From an uncultured Thermoguttaceae bacterium (GTDB lineage: Bacteria; Planctomycetota; Planctomycetia; Pirellulales; Thermoguttaceae), in contig CALFBP010000060.1 in NCBI GenBank assembly GCA_937951625.1, forward strand, positions 1 to 64,000: 64,000 nt of DNA. The letters run 5' to 3'. The position numbers were made by a program, and so were the translations under genes. The notes beneath the pieces are model-generated. The model saw nothing but the letters and a program-made list of their open reading frames with translations, did no database searches and had not been told where the DNA came from. This document shows, piece by piece, positions 38,741 through 49,217 of this stretch (its first letter is position 1; each line of letters opens with the position of its first letter).

Positions 38741-38930
38741 TGCTCGACTTCACGCCGCAAACGGCGTTCAACAGAGTTCCTCTTTCCAACCGAGTCGATC
38801 CCGCGGCCTCCACGACCGACGGACCGATGTCATGACGCCACAGGCCGGCTTTCGGTGCTATGTCGCCGGCGCCGTCGCCTCAGTATAATGCTTCGGTTCC
38901 AACCTGGAACAGACCTTGGGGAGGGCCGCC

Positions 38931-40094
38931 ATGAGGATGCAATTGATGCTCCGTATCACGGGATGTTGGCTGGCGTGTTTGGCAATTTCGGCTGCGGGTG
39001 CCGACCACACGATCCCGGCCGCGGACACCGAGAGGGCGTCTCTTTTGGCCACGCTGCGGGCCGTGGGGCCGAACGGCGTCGGCCACCGCGAGGCGGCCCA
39101 GGCTTGGAAAGCCTTGTCTGGCGCCAACGCCACGGACTTGCCGGAAATCCTCAAGGGATTCGACGGCGCCAATCCCTTGGCCGCAAATTGGATTCGGGCA
39201 GCGGTCGACGCGATTGCCGAGCGGCACTTGCAGCGTGGCGGGAAGCTCCCCACCGCGGAACTGGAAAAATTCGTCTTAGACAGGTCGCACGATTCCCGGG
39301 CCCGTCGGCTGGCCTACGAGTGGTTGCTCCGCGTGGACGCCTCGGCTGCGGATCGCTTGATTCCCCAGATGCTCGACGACCCAGGCTGGGAGTTCCGCCG
39401 GGACGCCGTGGAACGTCTCCTTCGCCAAGCGGCGGAGCTCCTCGAGGCCAAACGCTCCCCCGAGGCCGTCGCCATCTACCGTCAAGCCCTCGACGCGGCG
39501 CGAGAGCGGGATCAAATCGACCTCATCGCCCAACGTCTCCGCAGTCTGGGAGAAAAAGTGGATTTGGCCCGGCAACTCGGCTACCTGATGCGGTGGAAGA
39601 TCATCGGGCCGTTCGACGACGTGGGCGGCAAAGGGTTCGACGCGGTTTATCCGCCGGAGCTGGAAATCCGCTTCGACGCCCAATACGAAGGCAAGACAGG
39701 GACCGTCGGCTGGAAGGACTTCGTGTGCCAAGATGATTACGGCACCGTGGACCTCAACCGGGGCCTCGTCGAAATCAAAGAAGCGGCGGGATATGCGACG
39801 ACCGAGTTCATCTCTGACCGAGAGCGGAAGGTCCTGTTTCGGTTGACCTCCGACAACGCCGTAAAGGTTTGGCTCAACGGCGCTCTGGTGGCGTCCTACA
39901 AAATCTATCACGGCGGAACCCAGCCCGATCAATACCAAGATTCGGCCGTCTTGCGTCCAGGCCGCAACGTGATCCTGGTGAAGGTGTGCCAGAACGAATT
40001 GAAACAGGATTGGGCCAGGGCGTGGGATTTTCGGCTTCGCATTGTGGACCTCGACGGCAAGCCGGTCCTTTCGGGCGACGAGGGCCGCAAGTAA
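38931..40094 (+). CDS. Secreted hypothetical protein with HEAT-like N-terminus and PA14-like C-terminal region
   Basis: Signal peptide; 'KVLFRLTSDNAVKVWLNGALVASYKIYHGGTQPDQYQDSAVLRPGRNVILVKVCQN' resembles PA14/jelly-roll domains of planctomycete proteins. Confidence 0.55.
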   Translation: MRMQLMLRITGCWLACLAISAAGADHTIPAADTERASLLATLRAVGPNGVGHREAAQAWKALSGANATDLPEILKGFDGANPLAANWIRAAVDAIAERHLQRGGKLPTAELEKFVLDRSHDSRARRLAYEWLLRVDASAADRLIPQMLDDPGWEFRRDAVERLLRQAAELLEAKRSPEAVAIYRQALDAARERDQIDLIAQRLRSLGEKVDLARQLGYLMRWKIIGPFDDVGGKGFDAVYPPELEIRFDAQYEGKTGTVGWKDFVCQDDYGTVDLNRGLVEIKEAAGYATTEFISDRERKVLFRLTSDNAVKVWLNGALVASYKIYHGGTQPDQYQDSAVLRPGRNVILVKVCQNELKQDWARAWDFRLRIVDLDGKPVLSGDEGRK

Positions 40095-40186
40095 GGGCCA
40101 CGCTTGATCTCGACAGAGCGCGGTCGGTTTGGCCCTCTCTTGGCCAACCTGATCCCTCGAAAGATTTTCGAGAGGCGTCCTCGGGC

Positions 40187-41464
40187 CTAGAACCGGGCCT
40201 GAACCCCGCTGATCAGCTCGATGAACTCGCGGTTCGACTTGAACTTGGCGAGTTGGGCGGTGAGCTGTTCCATGGCGTCGACCGGGTGCATGGTGGAAAG
40301 CGTGCGGCGCAGCATGGTCACGGCGTGGAGCGTCTCGGGTGGGAGGAGCTTTTCCTCGCGGCGGGTGCCGGATTGCGTGATGTCGATGGCCGGCCAGACG
40401 CGGCGATCCGCCAAGCGTCGGTCCAGCACCAGCTCCATGTTGCCCGTTCCTTTGAACTCCTGAAAGATCAGCTCGTCCATGCGGCTGCCCGTGTCGATCA
40501 AGGCCGTGCCCACGATGGTCAGGGAGCCGCCCTCCTCGAAGAGCCGGGCGGTGGCGAAGAGCTTCTTCGGGATGTCCATGGCCTTGATGTCCACGCCGCC
40601 GGACATGGTTCGCCCCGTGTTGCCCACCCACTTGTTGAAGGCCCTGGCGAGTCGAGTGATGGAGTCCAGGAGCAGGAACACGTCTTTGCCCATCTCGGCC
40701 AAGCGGCGGCAACGCTCGACAATGAGCTGCGACAGACGCACATGGCTTTCGATGTCGCGATCCAAGCTGCTGGCGACGACCTCGCCCGGCACCGCCCGAC
40801 GCATGTCGGTTACTTCCTCTGGACGTTCGTCGATCAACAACATCACCAACTTGACATCTGGGTAGTTCTTGCCGATCGCTTGGCTGATGTGCTGCAAGAG
40901 GATCGTCTTGCCCGTGCGCGGTGGGGCGACGATCAACGCGCGTTGTCCCTTCCCCAAGGGCGTGAGGAGGTCCATGACCCGGGTGGTCAACGGCGTGGGC
41001 CCGGTTTCCAGGCGGTACCAGAACTCGGGATTGATGGGCGTGAGTTGATCGAACGTCTTCACCTTGGGATACTCTTCCGGCGGCAAGCCGTCCACATCGA
41101 AGATCTCGCGAAGCCGCGGACCTTGCTGCTTGCGGCCAGGCTGGACCAGGCCCCGAATCAGGACGCCTTCGCGCAGCCCGAACTTCTCGATCATGCTGCC
41201 GGGCACGAAGGGGTCGGTCAACTGGCGGATGTAATTGGAAGCCGGATCGCGAAGGAAGCCGTAACCGTTGGGGTGCATTTCCAGCACGCCGCCACCCTCT
41301 TGAAGCGGTCCTTCCTCGCCGTTTTCCGATGGCTCAGGCTCGCGGCCATTGCCCGCCACTGGCTGGAGACTACTTTCGCGAGGCAGTCGCGTCCGTCCGT
41401 GACGCCCTTGGGTGCCGTATCCGTTACGTACCCCTCGAACCCGTCCCCGTCTTTTCTTTGACAT
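40187..41464 (-). CDS. rho: Transcription termination factor Rho
   Basis: '[21 protein letters not shown]', '[20 protein letters not shown]', '[18 protein letters not shown]', '[11 protein letters not shown]', '[34 protein letters not shown]'-like region. ATG at 41464 ([11 protein letters not shown]). Confidence 0.97.
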   Translation of the reverse strand: [425 protein letters not shown]

Positions 41465-41893
41465 GAGAACACCAATCCACCTTTGACTTGCCGCGCTGCA
41501 ACCGCGCAACACTGTCCTTGCACTCGGGACTATCCGAATCCAGCGCGGAACCTCTCCACGGCGCTAGACCGCGTGAGGTAAGTAAGAAATTCAATTCCCG
41601 TCCGACGACGAAATTGGGGGCCAAGCAAGAACCTGCCCGTGTACGACCTATTACGGGTTTTCTAATGGCTTACTGAGGCCCACGAACCCATCCTGGGATG
41701 CTCATTCGCTCAGGCTGGCCAAATTAATCAGCAGAAAGCTCAGGTCGAGAAGCCTCCACTGACGCCACCACAAGTCGCACCTGCGGCGGAAACGGCCCGA
41801 GATCCAAGATTGTAGGCGTCGTAACGCCCATCTGCCCGGCAGGACTCAAAGCTACTGGTATCTTAACAACCCGTCGACTTCTGTCAAGCTTCC

Positions 41894-41975
41894 CGTGAAA
41901 TTTCTCGTCCTGTCGATGACCATTGCGATATACCCTATTTTTCCGCCCCGTTCAAGGGGAAAAACCGTTTTCACG
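41894..41975. other. Candidate structured intergenic element
   Basis: Outer arms CGTGAAA (41894-41900)/TTTCACG (41969-41975) enclose inner hairpin CCCC-GTTCAA-GGGG (41946-41959), in an AT-richer gap between the divergent rho and thioredoxin-like genes. Confidence 0.3.
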
Positions 41976-42108
41976 ACTGGTATACCTGAAAAATCCATAA
42001 ATATGACGTAAGCCGCAATTTTTTCCCAAGATACGCGACCTATCCGTCCGATAGACAACTGGGTACAAAGCAGACACTTCCACCTTGGGGGGGATGGGAG
42101 CGGGGAAC

Positions 42109-43374
42109 ATGCGGGCAAGACGGTTCGGAGTGGGATTGTTTTTATGGGGCATAGTCACGGCCGCCTCGGCATCGGCCCAATCGGCTATCCCGTGGCAAGC
42201 CAGTCTAGAAGAAGCCAAGCAAATTTCCGCGCAGACCAACCGGCCATTGCTCGTCCATTTTTGGACCGAAACGTGCGGACCTTGCATGCGTATGGAGCGC
42301 GAAGTCTTTTCCCGGCCCGAGGTGGCCGACGCGATCCGCGCCAACTACATTCCCGTCCGGATCAACGTCCTAAAGTATCCAAACCTTGCCCGGCAGTATG
42401 GCGTCACCGCTTGGCCGACCGAGATCATCCTCAGCCCCACAGGCGAGGTCATTGAACGAAAAATTGGGGCCGCCGATGCTGCTCAGTACCTCGCACTGCT
42501 GAATCAGGTCGCGACCAGAACCCGGGCCAGCGGGATGCCACCCCAAGTGGCCCAGGGAGCCAGCCCTCCCGTTTATGATACTAGCCCAGGCTTTGGACAG
42601 GCGGCCGGACGCGTACCTCCCAGCAACGTTCGCCCCCAGGTCGCCTACGGTCAGGAGGCGTTCCCAACACCAGCGTTTGATCCGCGTGAACGCGACGCCG
42701 CGATACCACCAAACGCATCGGGCGGTATCCCGTCTGGTGGACGACCACCGGCTCAAGGGGCCTCGCAACCTTGGCAGCCGGAGATCGCTCAATGGAATCG
42801 CGGTGGAATGCCAAGCGCGAATCCTGGCTACAATCCCGGACTGGGCGAGGGTCCGCGTCCTCAGCAGACGGCGCCTCCAAAGGACCAGTATCATTCACCC
42901 TACGGGATCGGATATCAATCGCATCCTCCTGCTGGTGTGAGTCAAGCTTCGCCATCGGGGACCACGGCGGGCGGTCCGCCTGAGCGACCGCTGTTGTCAG
43001 CCCAGCCAGAAATCCCGCCCTTAGGGCTGGAGGGCTATTGTCCGGTGACACTCCTGGAGCAAGAGCGATGGGTCCGGGGCGACCCGCGCCATGGCGTGAT
43101 CCACCGTGGCCGCACCTATCTTTTCGCGGGAGCGGAAGAGGCCAAACGCTTTTTTGCTGATCCTGACCGCTATGCGCCGGTCCTTTCTGGAATCGACGTG
43201 GTCGTGGCGGTAGAAGAGAACCGGCAGGTTCCGGGGAAGCGGGAATACGGCGCTTGGTACGAAGGGCGGATGTATCTGTTCTCGTCCGAGGACTCGTTCC
43301 GTAAGTTTGATCGGGATCCATCGCGATACGCTGCCGCGGCAAGCCAGGTCGCTCAGGCCTCGCCACGTCGTTAA
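42109..43374 (+). CDS. Secreted thioredoxin-fold protein with two C-terminal YHS-like modules
   Basis: 'RPLLVHFWTETCGPCMRMEREVFSRPEVADAIRANYIPVRIN' with a CGPC active site; C-terminal 'GYCPVTLLEQERWVRGDPRHGVIHRGRTYLFAGAEEAKRFFADPDRYAP' and 'YGAWYEGRMYLFSSEDSFRKFDRDPSRYA'. Confidence 0.85.
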   Translation: MRARRFGVGLFLWGIVTAASASAQSAIPWQASLEEAKQISAQTNRPLLVHFWTETCGPCMRMEREVFSRPEVADAIRANYIPVRINVLKYPNLARQYGVTAWPTEIILSPTGEVIERKIGAADAAQYLALLNQVATRTRASGMPPQVAQGASPPVYDTSPGFGQAAGRVPPSNVRPQVAYGQEAFPTPAFDPRERDAAIPPNASGGIPSGGRPPAQGASQPWQPEIAQWNRGGMPSANPGYNPGLGEGPRPQQTAPPKDQYHSPYGIGYQSHPPAGVSQASPSGTTAGGPPERPLLSAQPEIPPLGLEGYCPVTLLEQERWVRGDPRHGVIHRGRTYLFAGAEEAKRFFADPDRYAPVLSGIDVVVAVEENRQVPGKREYGAWYEGRMYLFSSEDSFRKFDRDPSRYAAAASQVAQASPRR

Positions 43375-43833
43375 CTCGCCCCCTCCAGCCTCGCCTCTTT
43401 TTGGGTATCGAATATTTATTTTACCCGTCAGCGATGCACTCTCGGCCGTATCGCCCCTCGCATATAAGCTTGGGAAAGCGGATCGTTGGTCAGCCCTCAG
43501 CCAGCGGGATGTTCTTGGCCAGCAACTAGCCAACAAACTTAGTCGTAGAGGCGACCGCCACGCGAGGTGGATCATGCCACTTCCACTCCCGACGGTGCGA
43601 GTAGATCGGTAAACGAAGCCCCGGACGGGACCAACCCCCTTGAGGCACCGACCCGCGGTGGACCGCGCGCAGCTTGGTTTCTCCTCTTTGACGCCAGCGA
43701 GAAACCAATTGGGAAAAAAACCGGTAAACCTTGAGGGCTTCTCGCAGACGCTCGCCGGTTGGCAATGCTGATAAATCCGGGCTTGATCAACCAAGGCGTC
43801 GAAGGGCGGTGCTACGGGCCTTGCGTCCCTAGG

Positions 43834-43861
43834 TTGCAGGCCTGCTTGGGCCCGTTATAAT
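43834..43861 (+). promoter_or_regulatory. Candidate sigma70-type promoter for pdxJ
   Basis: TTGCAG (43834-43839), 16-nt spacer, TATAAT (43856-43861), 55 nt before the pdxJ ATG. Confidence 0.45.
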
Positions 43862-43916
43862 CACGCCGAAGATTCGCGGAAAAGTGCGCTAGGCCCTCGG
43901 ATCTTGGGTAAAAGAT

Positions 43917-44645
43917 ATGGCCATCCTAGGGGTGAATATCGATCACGTGGCAACCCTTCGTCAGGCCCGGCGGACGTACGAGCCGGACCCTGTCTGGGCG
44001 GCTGCCTTGGCTGAACTCGGCGGCGCCGACGGAATCACGCTGCATTTACGAGAGGATCGCCGTCACATTCAAGATCGGGACCTGGAAATTCTTCGACGCA
44101 CCGTGACCGTAAAACTGAACCTGGAAATGGCCTGCAACCAGGAGATCCTGGAAATCGCCTGCCGGGTGCGGCCCGATCAGGCCACGCTGGTTCCAGAGCG
44201 GAGGGAGGAGGTAACCACAGAAGGGGGACTGGATGTTGTCGGCAACTTCGCCCGCGTCTCCGAAGTAGTGAAGACGCTTCGCGATCATGGCGTCTCGGTC
44301 AGCCTGTTCTTGGATCCTGAGGCATGTCAGATCGAAGCTGCGGCGAAGCTCGAAGCCGATGCCGTGGAATTGCATACCGGTCGATATGCTTTGGCCAAGC
44401 CAGGGCCCCAGCGCGATCAAGAGCTTGCCGCCTTGGTGACAGCCGGGAGCTTGGTTCGATCGGCAGGGATGACACTTCACGCCGGTCATGGGCTGAATTA
44501 CCAGAATGTACGTCCCATTGTAGCCATTCCCGAAATGCACGAATTGAACATCGGCCACAGTATTGTTGCCCGGGCCGTGATGGTCGGTTTTCAGCAAGCC
44601 GTCCGGGAAATGAAAGAGTTGGTGAGCCATGCCTACCCGAGCTGA
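43917..44645 (+). CDS. pdxJ: Pyridoxine 5'-phosphate synthase
   Basis: '[56 protein letters not shown]', '[16 protein letters not shown]', 'ELHTGRYA'. Confidence 0.97.
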   Translation: MAILGVNIDHVATLRQARRTYEPDPVWAAALAELGGADGITLHLREDRRHIQDRDLEILRRTVTVKLNLEMACNQEILEIACRVRPDQATLVPERREEVTTEGGLDVVGNFARVSEVVKTLRDHGVSVSLFLDPEACQIEAAAKLEADAVELHTGRYALAKPGPQRDQELAALVTAGSLVRSAGMTLHAGHGLNYQNVRPIVAIPEMHELNIGHSIVARAVMVGFQQAVREMKELVSHAYPS

Positions 44646-45525
44646 ACAATTCTCTGGACTCTCCGTTGCCTTGATCACGCCGTTCCGGGACGGACAGGTG
44701 GACCTCCACGCTCTTAAAGAGCAAGTCGAATTCCAGATCGAGGCGGGGACCACGTGCGTTTGTCCCGTGGGCACGACCGGGGAATCGCCCACCCTATCCC
44801 ACGCGGAGCACGAACGCGTGATCGCCGCCGTGGTGCAGGCGGCGGCGGGAAGAATCAAGGTGATGCCCGGCACCGGCTCGAACAGCACGGCCGAGGCATT
44901 GCGTCTGACGAAATGGGCAGCGAAGAGCGGGGCTGACGCAGCCTTGGTGGTTGCTCCCTACTACAACAAACCCACCCAAGAGGGGTTTTATCAACACTAC
45001 AAGGCCCTCGCCGAAGCAGTTGACATCCCCATTTGCGTTTACAACATCCCTGGTCGAACGGGTAAAAATATCGAGCCTGAGACCATCGCTCGATTGGCCG
45101 AATTGCCCAACATCGCCATGGTCAAAGAGGCCTCTGGTTCTATGGACCAAGCATCGCAAATCATTGCAATGACCGATCTTACCGTTCTCAGTGGAGACGA
45201 TAGCCTGACTCTGCCGCTGCTGGCGATCGGGGGGCGTGGGGTTATCTCTGTCGTGGGGAACATCGTGCCCAGAGATATGATCGCCTTATGTCGGGCATTT
45301 GAGTCGGGAGATATCGCCGAGGCTCAACGCTGGCACAAAAAACTGTTCCCCCTCTGCCGCGACATGTTAGGGCTGGCCACCAACCCCATCCCCATCAAGG
45401 CGGCCATGGCCCTGCTCGGCCGCGACACAGGCGAACTCCGCTTGCCATTGACTCCGCTCTCGTCCGAGCAGGAGGCAAGACTCCGAAAAACACTTGCTGG
45501 CTATGGGTTGTCGGTCCCGACCTGA
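44629..45525 (+). CDS. dapA: 4-hydroxy-tetrahydrodipicolinate synthase
   Basis: '[16 protein letters not shown]', '[18 protein letters not shown]', '[12 protein letters not shown]', '[15 protein letters not shown]', '[35 protein letters not shown]'. Confidence 0.96.
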   Translation: MPTRAEQFSGLSVALITPFRDGQVDLHALKEQVEFQIEAGTTCVCPVGTTGESPTLSHAEHERVIAAVVQAAAGRIKVMPGTGSNSTAEALRLTKWAAKSGADAALVVAPYYNKPTQEGFYQHYKALAEAVDIPICVYNIPGRTGKNIEPETIARLAELPNIAMVKEASGSMDQASQIIAMTDLTVLSGDDSLTLPLLAIGGRGVISVVGNIVPRDMIALCRAFESGDIAEAQRWHKKLFPLCRDMLGLATNPIPIKAAMALLGRDTGELRLPLTPLSSEQEARLRKTLAGYGLSVPT

Positions 45526-46105
45526 GCAAGTGCGCGGTTTTTGCGGTATAGTCTCGTTGCGCTGGCCGGAAGGGACGGAAAGCAAGCCTGGGCGTTTTGT
45601 CATGACGGCAAGGCGCGTTTTGCGTGGTCTCGGCGCCTCGCGTGCCGATTGAACTGCCCAGTGTGTCGCCGTTCTAGTTAGCAGGTTCAACTCTGGCGTG
45701 GTTCTCACAGTGTCTATGGGGCTGGGCTGGGCAGAGATTCCGAGACTTCATGGATTGTGGCCGACGATGGCTCCACGTTAGAGACCGCTTGGATGGTTCA
45801 GTGAGTCCGTCGTGCAACGGGACTCGAGATTCGTCACGCTTGGCAGGAACCATGCCTCGATCATGGAGGCAAAACATGTTGCCGGTCCATCCTTCTGACG
45901 AGCATGGGCTTGGGCGGTGACGACCGTGAGCTGGGGCATCGACTTACCGACCCCTGGAAGCGTGGAAAGCGAACCCGTCAATCTTTCCTTAGCCAGTTTG
46001 CATTCGGCGGGCAAAAGCGTTATTATCAGTTTTGACAGAAACAATGGGGAGACGTCCTCCGCGAGGCTTCATCCCGCAGGGGACTTGAGACGAGGCGCGA
46101 ACAAA

Positions 46106-46744
46106 ATGCCCGAGACCTTGGTGAGTCCAGCAGGAGTGCGGATTCTTCGGCTTCTCGTGGGAAAGCCGCCGCAGACGATTTCCCAGCTAATCCGCGAGAT
46201 CGGGGTGACGCGAACCGCGGTGTCGGAGCAGCTTAACGAGTTGGTGGCGGCCGGTTTGGTGGTTCGGACGATGGAACGTCTGCCGGGCCGCGGCCGACCG
46301 CGCTACTTGTATGCCGCCACGACGAACGCCTTGATGCTTCTGTTTTCGCGGGGACAAGAACTGGTCATTCCGTCGATTTGGCGGGCCATCGAGCAAACCG
46401 GCGGGGGCGAGTTGACGAAGAAGGTCCTGAAGCGGGCAGCGCAATCCGTGGTCGATCATTACCGGCCGCGAATCACCGGCAGGACGGTGCGCGAGCGGCT
46501 TCACCAGATCGCCGAGGTATGGTCCGAAGAGGGACACTTGGTCGACGTGATCGAAGACCAAGGCCGCCTCTTATTGCGCAAACGCAGTTGCGGCTTCGTC
46601 AGCATGTTCGAGGAAAGCCGCACGATTTGTAGCCTCGACATAGAAGTGATTTCCAGCCTGGCGCAGGTTTCGCTGAAGCAAGTCGAGTGCCGCCATGACG
46701 GCGCTCCCTGCTGCACGTTCGAAGTCGTTTCCGCGGGAAAGTAG
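46106..46744 (+). CDS. HTH transcriptional regulator (ArsR/SufR-like, COG2345-type) with Cys-rich C-terminus
   Basis: Winged helix 'QTISQLIREIGVTRTAVSEQLNELVAAGLVVRTMERLPGRGRPRYLYAAT'; C-terminus 'RSCGFVSMFEESRTICSLDIEVISSLAQVSLKQVECRHDGAPCCTFEV'. ATG at 46106. Confidence 0.8.
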   Translation: MPETLVSPAGVRILRLLVGKPPQTISQLIREIGVTRTAVSEQLNELVAAGLVVRTMERLPGRGRPRYLYAATTNALMLLFSRGQELVIPSIWRAIEQTGGGELTKKVLKRAAQSVVDHYRPRITGRTVRERLHQIAEVWSEEGHLVDVIEDQGRLLLRKRSCGFVSMFEESRTICSLDIEVISSLAQVSLKQVECRHDGAPCCTFEVVSAGK

Positions 46745-46745
46745 G

Positions 46746-49217
46746 ATGCGAATGTCCCGAGCGCTCTGGTCGCTTGCCGCGATCTTTTTCTTGGCTGGTC
46801 TCTGGCTGGCGGCCGATTGGTGGTTCGGATTGCCGGAGGGTTCACAGGCTGAATACGTGGGGCGCGAGGCGTGTGCGGGCTGTCATCCCAAGGAGACCGA
46901 ACTCTGGCTCGGATCCGACCACGATCGGGCCATGGACGTGGCGACCCCAGCGACCGTCCTGGGCGACTTCAAGGATCGTCAACTGGATCATTTCGGCCTA
47001 GTTTCACGGATGTTCCGGCGGGAGGACGGCGCGTTCTGCGTCTCCACGGACAACCGCGAGGGCAAGATCGAGACGTTCGTCGTCAAGTACGTCTTGGGCT
47101 ACCGCCCGTTGCAGCAATACCTGGTGGAGTTCCCCGACGGCCGGGTCCAGTGCTTGCCGCTGGCCTGGGACACGGAGGACAAGCGGTGGTTCCACCTCTA
47201 CCCCGACGAACCCATCCCGTACACCGATCCGCTGCATTGGACCGGCCCGATGCAGAATTGGAACTATATGTGCGCGGAATGCCACACCACGAATCTCCGC
47301 AAGAACTATCGAGTGGCCGACAACACCTACCACACGGAGTTTTCGGAGATCGACGTGAGCTGCGAGACGTGCCACGGTCCGGGCAGCCTACACGTGAAAC
47401 TGGCTACGAGTTGGTCGCCCTTTTGGGACCGGCGGCTTGGATACGGCTTGGCCCGGCTCAAGGGCCCCGACCACCGCGTGCAGATCGATTCCTGCGCGCC
47501 TTGCCACGCGAGACGGCGGGTCGTCTATCCGGGTTTCCAACCCGGCGACAAGTTTCTCGACTATTACGTGCCCGAACTGCTCGAGGCGAACCTGTACTAT
47601 GCCGACGGGCAGATCCTCGACGAGGTGTATGAGTACGGGTCGTTTCTGCAAAGCAAGATGTTTCATCAGGGCGTGAAGTGTACCGATTGCCACGATCCCC
47701 ACTCCACGATGGTGAAATTCGCCACGCCCGAGACCCGCGGCCGTTTCGCCGACAACCGTCTTTGTGGGCAGTGCCACTTGCCGACGAAGTACGACACGGT
47801 CAACCACCACCATCACCCGGACGCCTCGAAGCGGGGCACGGCCTGCGTCGAGTGCCACATGCCGGACCGGCACTACATGGTGGTGGACCCGCGGCGAGAC
47901 CACAGCTTTCGCGTTCCCCGACCAGATTTGACAGTCGCCCTCGGTGTTCCCAACGCCTGCAATGGCTGCCACCACGACGAATCGAAGGGCGAGACCGACC
48001 AATGGGCCGTCGAGCAGGTAGAGAAATGGTATGGCAAGAAGAAGGAATTGCCGCACTTCGCTTTCGCCTTGGAGGCGGGACGGCAACGCAAGCCGGGGGC
48101 GGTCGAGGCCTTGACGGCGCTGGTCGAGCGGCCAGACGTGCGGGCAATCGTTCGCGCCACGGCCGTTGCGCTCTTGGGCGAATTTCCCGACGCCGCCGCC
48201 CGAAAGGCCGTCTTGGCTCAGCTTCAACAGCCCGAGGCGATTGTTCGGGTGGCGGCGTTGCGGGCGTTGGAATCGGCCCCCGCGGCTGATATTTACCCGC
48301 TCCTGGGACCGCTTCTCCGTGACCCGGTGCGCGCCGTGCGTACCGAGGCTGCACGCTTACTGACACGCATTCCCAACACCCGGTTCAGCGAGAAGGACCG
48401 CGTGGCCTTCGAGCAGGCCCTCGAGGAGTATGTCGTGGGGCAGCAAGCCCTGTCGGACCAGCCCGGTTCGCATCTCAATTTGGGCGTAGTTTACGGTAAT
48501 CTTGGGCGGCTTGCGGAGGCGGAGCAGGAGTACCAGACGGCGCTGCGCATCGACCCGCACTTTATTCCAGCGCGGATCAACCTGGCCATGCTCTACGACC
48601 AAAAACTGGACAAAGCGTCGGCCGAAGAGCAATTTCGTGCGGCCATCGCGACCTTGCGACGGCAACTGGCCGACACGCAGCGCCAGGTAGAAGCGACCAT
48701 GGCGACCGGGGCGAGGTCCTCGCCGCATGCGGAGCCGAAAGCCTCACTCTCGACCGCGCCTTCCCGCGAGGCTTCCCGCTATGTGCCTGTGTTCGCCACC
48801 CGGTCCAGTGGAAGCGATCGTTCCTTGCAGCACCTTCTGGAGCAATTGCGCCAGCAGCTTGGCGAGACGCACTATTCCCTCGGGTTGCTCTTGGCCGAAG
48901 AAGAGAAACGTCTAGGCGACGCGGCAGAAATGCTCGCCACGGCCGCCAGTTTGCTGACCGACAATCCGCGGGTGCAATACAATCTCGGCTTGGCGAGACA
49001 ACGCTTGGGCCAGACCAAGGCCGCGGAAGAGGCCTTGATGGCCGCCTGCCGCCTGGCCCCCACCGAGCCAGATTATGTTCATGCCCTGACCGTCTTCTAC
49101 TCCCAGAGCGGAAATTGGGACAAAGCGCGAATCTGCGCAGAGCAGTTGGTGCGTGTTGCGCCGGGCAACGCCGCCTATCGAGCCTTGCTGGAACTGGTGC
49201 AGCGTCAGGGAAAATGA
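46746..49217 (+). CDS. Octaheme c-type cytochrome fused to HEAT-like and TPR repeats
   Basis: Eight CxxCH motifs (CAGCH, CAECH, CETCH, CAPCH, CTDCH, CGQCH, CVECH, CNGCH) then HEAT-like and TPR repeats ('HLNLGVVYGNLGRLAEAEQEYQTALRIDPHF'). Confidence 0.93.
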   Translation: MRMSRALWSLAAIFFLAGLWLAADWWFGLPEGSQAEYVGREACAGCHPKETELWLGSDHDRAMDVATPATVLGDFKDRQLDHFGLVSRMFRREDGAFCVSTDNREGKIETFVVKYVLGYRPLQQYLVEFPDGRVQCLPLAWDTEDKRWFHLYPDEPIPYTDPLHWTGPMQNWNYMCAECHTTNLRKNYRVADNTYHTEFSEIDVSCETCHGPGSLHVKLATSWSPFWDRRLGYGLARLKGPDHRVQIDSCAPCHARRRVVYPGFQPGDKFLDYYVPELLEANLYYADGQILDEVYEYGSFLQSKMFHQGVKCTDCHDPHSTMVKFATPETRGRFADNRLCGQCHLPTKYDTVNHHHHPDASKRGTACVECHMPDRHYMVVDPRRDHSFRVPRPDLTVALGVPNACNGCHHDESKGETDQWAVEQVEKWYGKKKELPHFAFALEAGRQRKPGAVEALTALVERPDVRAIVRATAVALLGEFPDAAARKAVLAQLQQPEAIVRVAALRALESAPAADIYPLLGPLLRDPVRAVRTEAARLLTRIPNTRFSEKDRVAFEQALEEYVVGQQALSDQPGSHLNLGVVYGNLGRLAEAEQEYQTALRIDPHFIPARINLAMLYDQKLDKASAEEQFRAAIATLRRQLADTQRQVEATMATGARSSPHAEPKASLSTAPSREASRYVPVFATRSSGSDRSLQHLLEQLRQQLGETHYSLGLLLAEEEKRLGDAAEMLATAASLLTDNPRVQYNLGLARQRLGQTKAAEEALMAACRLAPTEPDYVHALTVFYSQSGNWDKARICAEQLVRVAPGNAAYRALLELVQRQGK

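Noticed and set aside
39276-40712. 478-aa minus-strand ORF over the PA14-like gene and the end of rho
   Set aside because: Shadow ORF: it overlaps both annotated genes and shows no recognisable domain.
39869-41461. 530-aa plus-strand ORF opposite rho
   Set aside because: It lies almost wholly antisense to rho with no domain signal.
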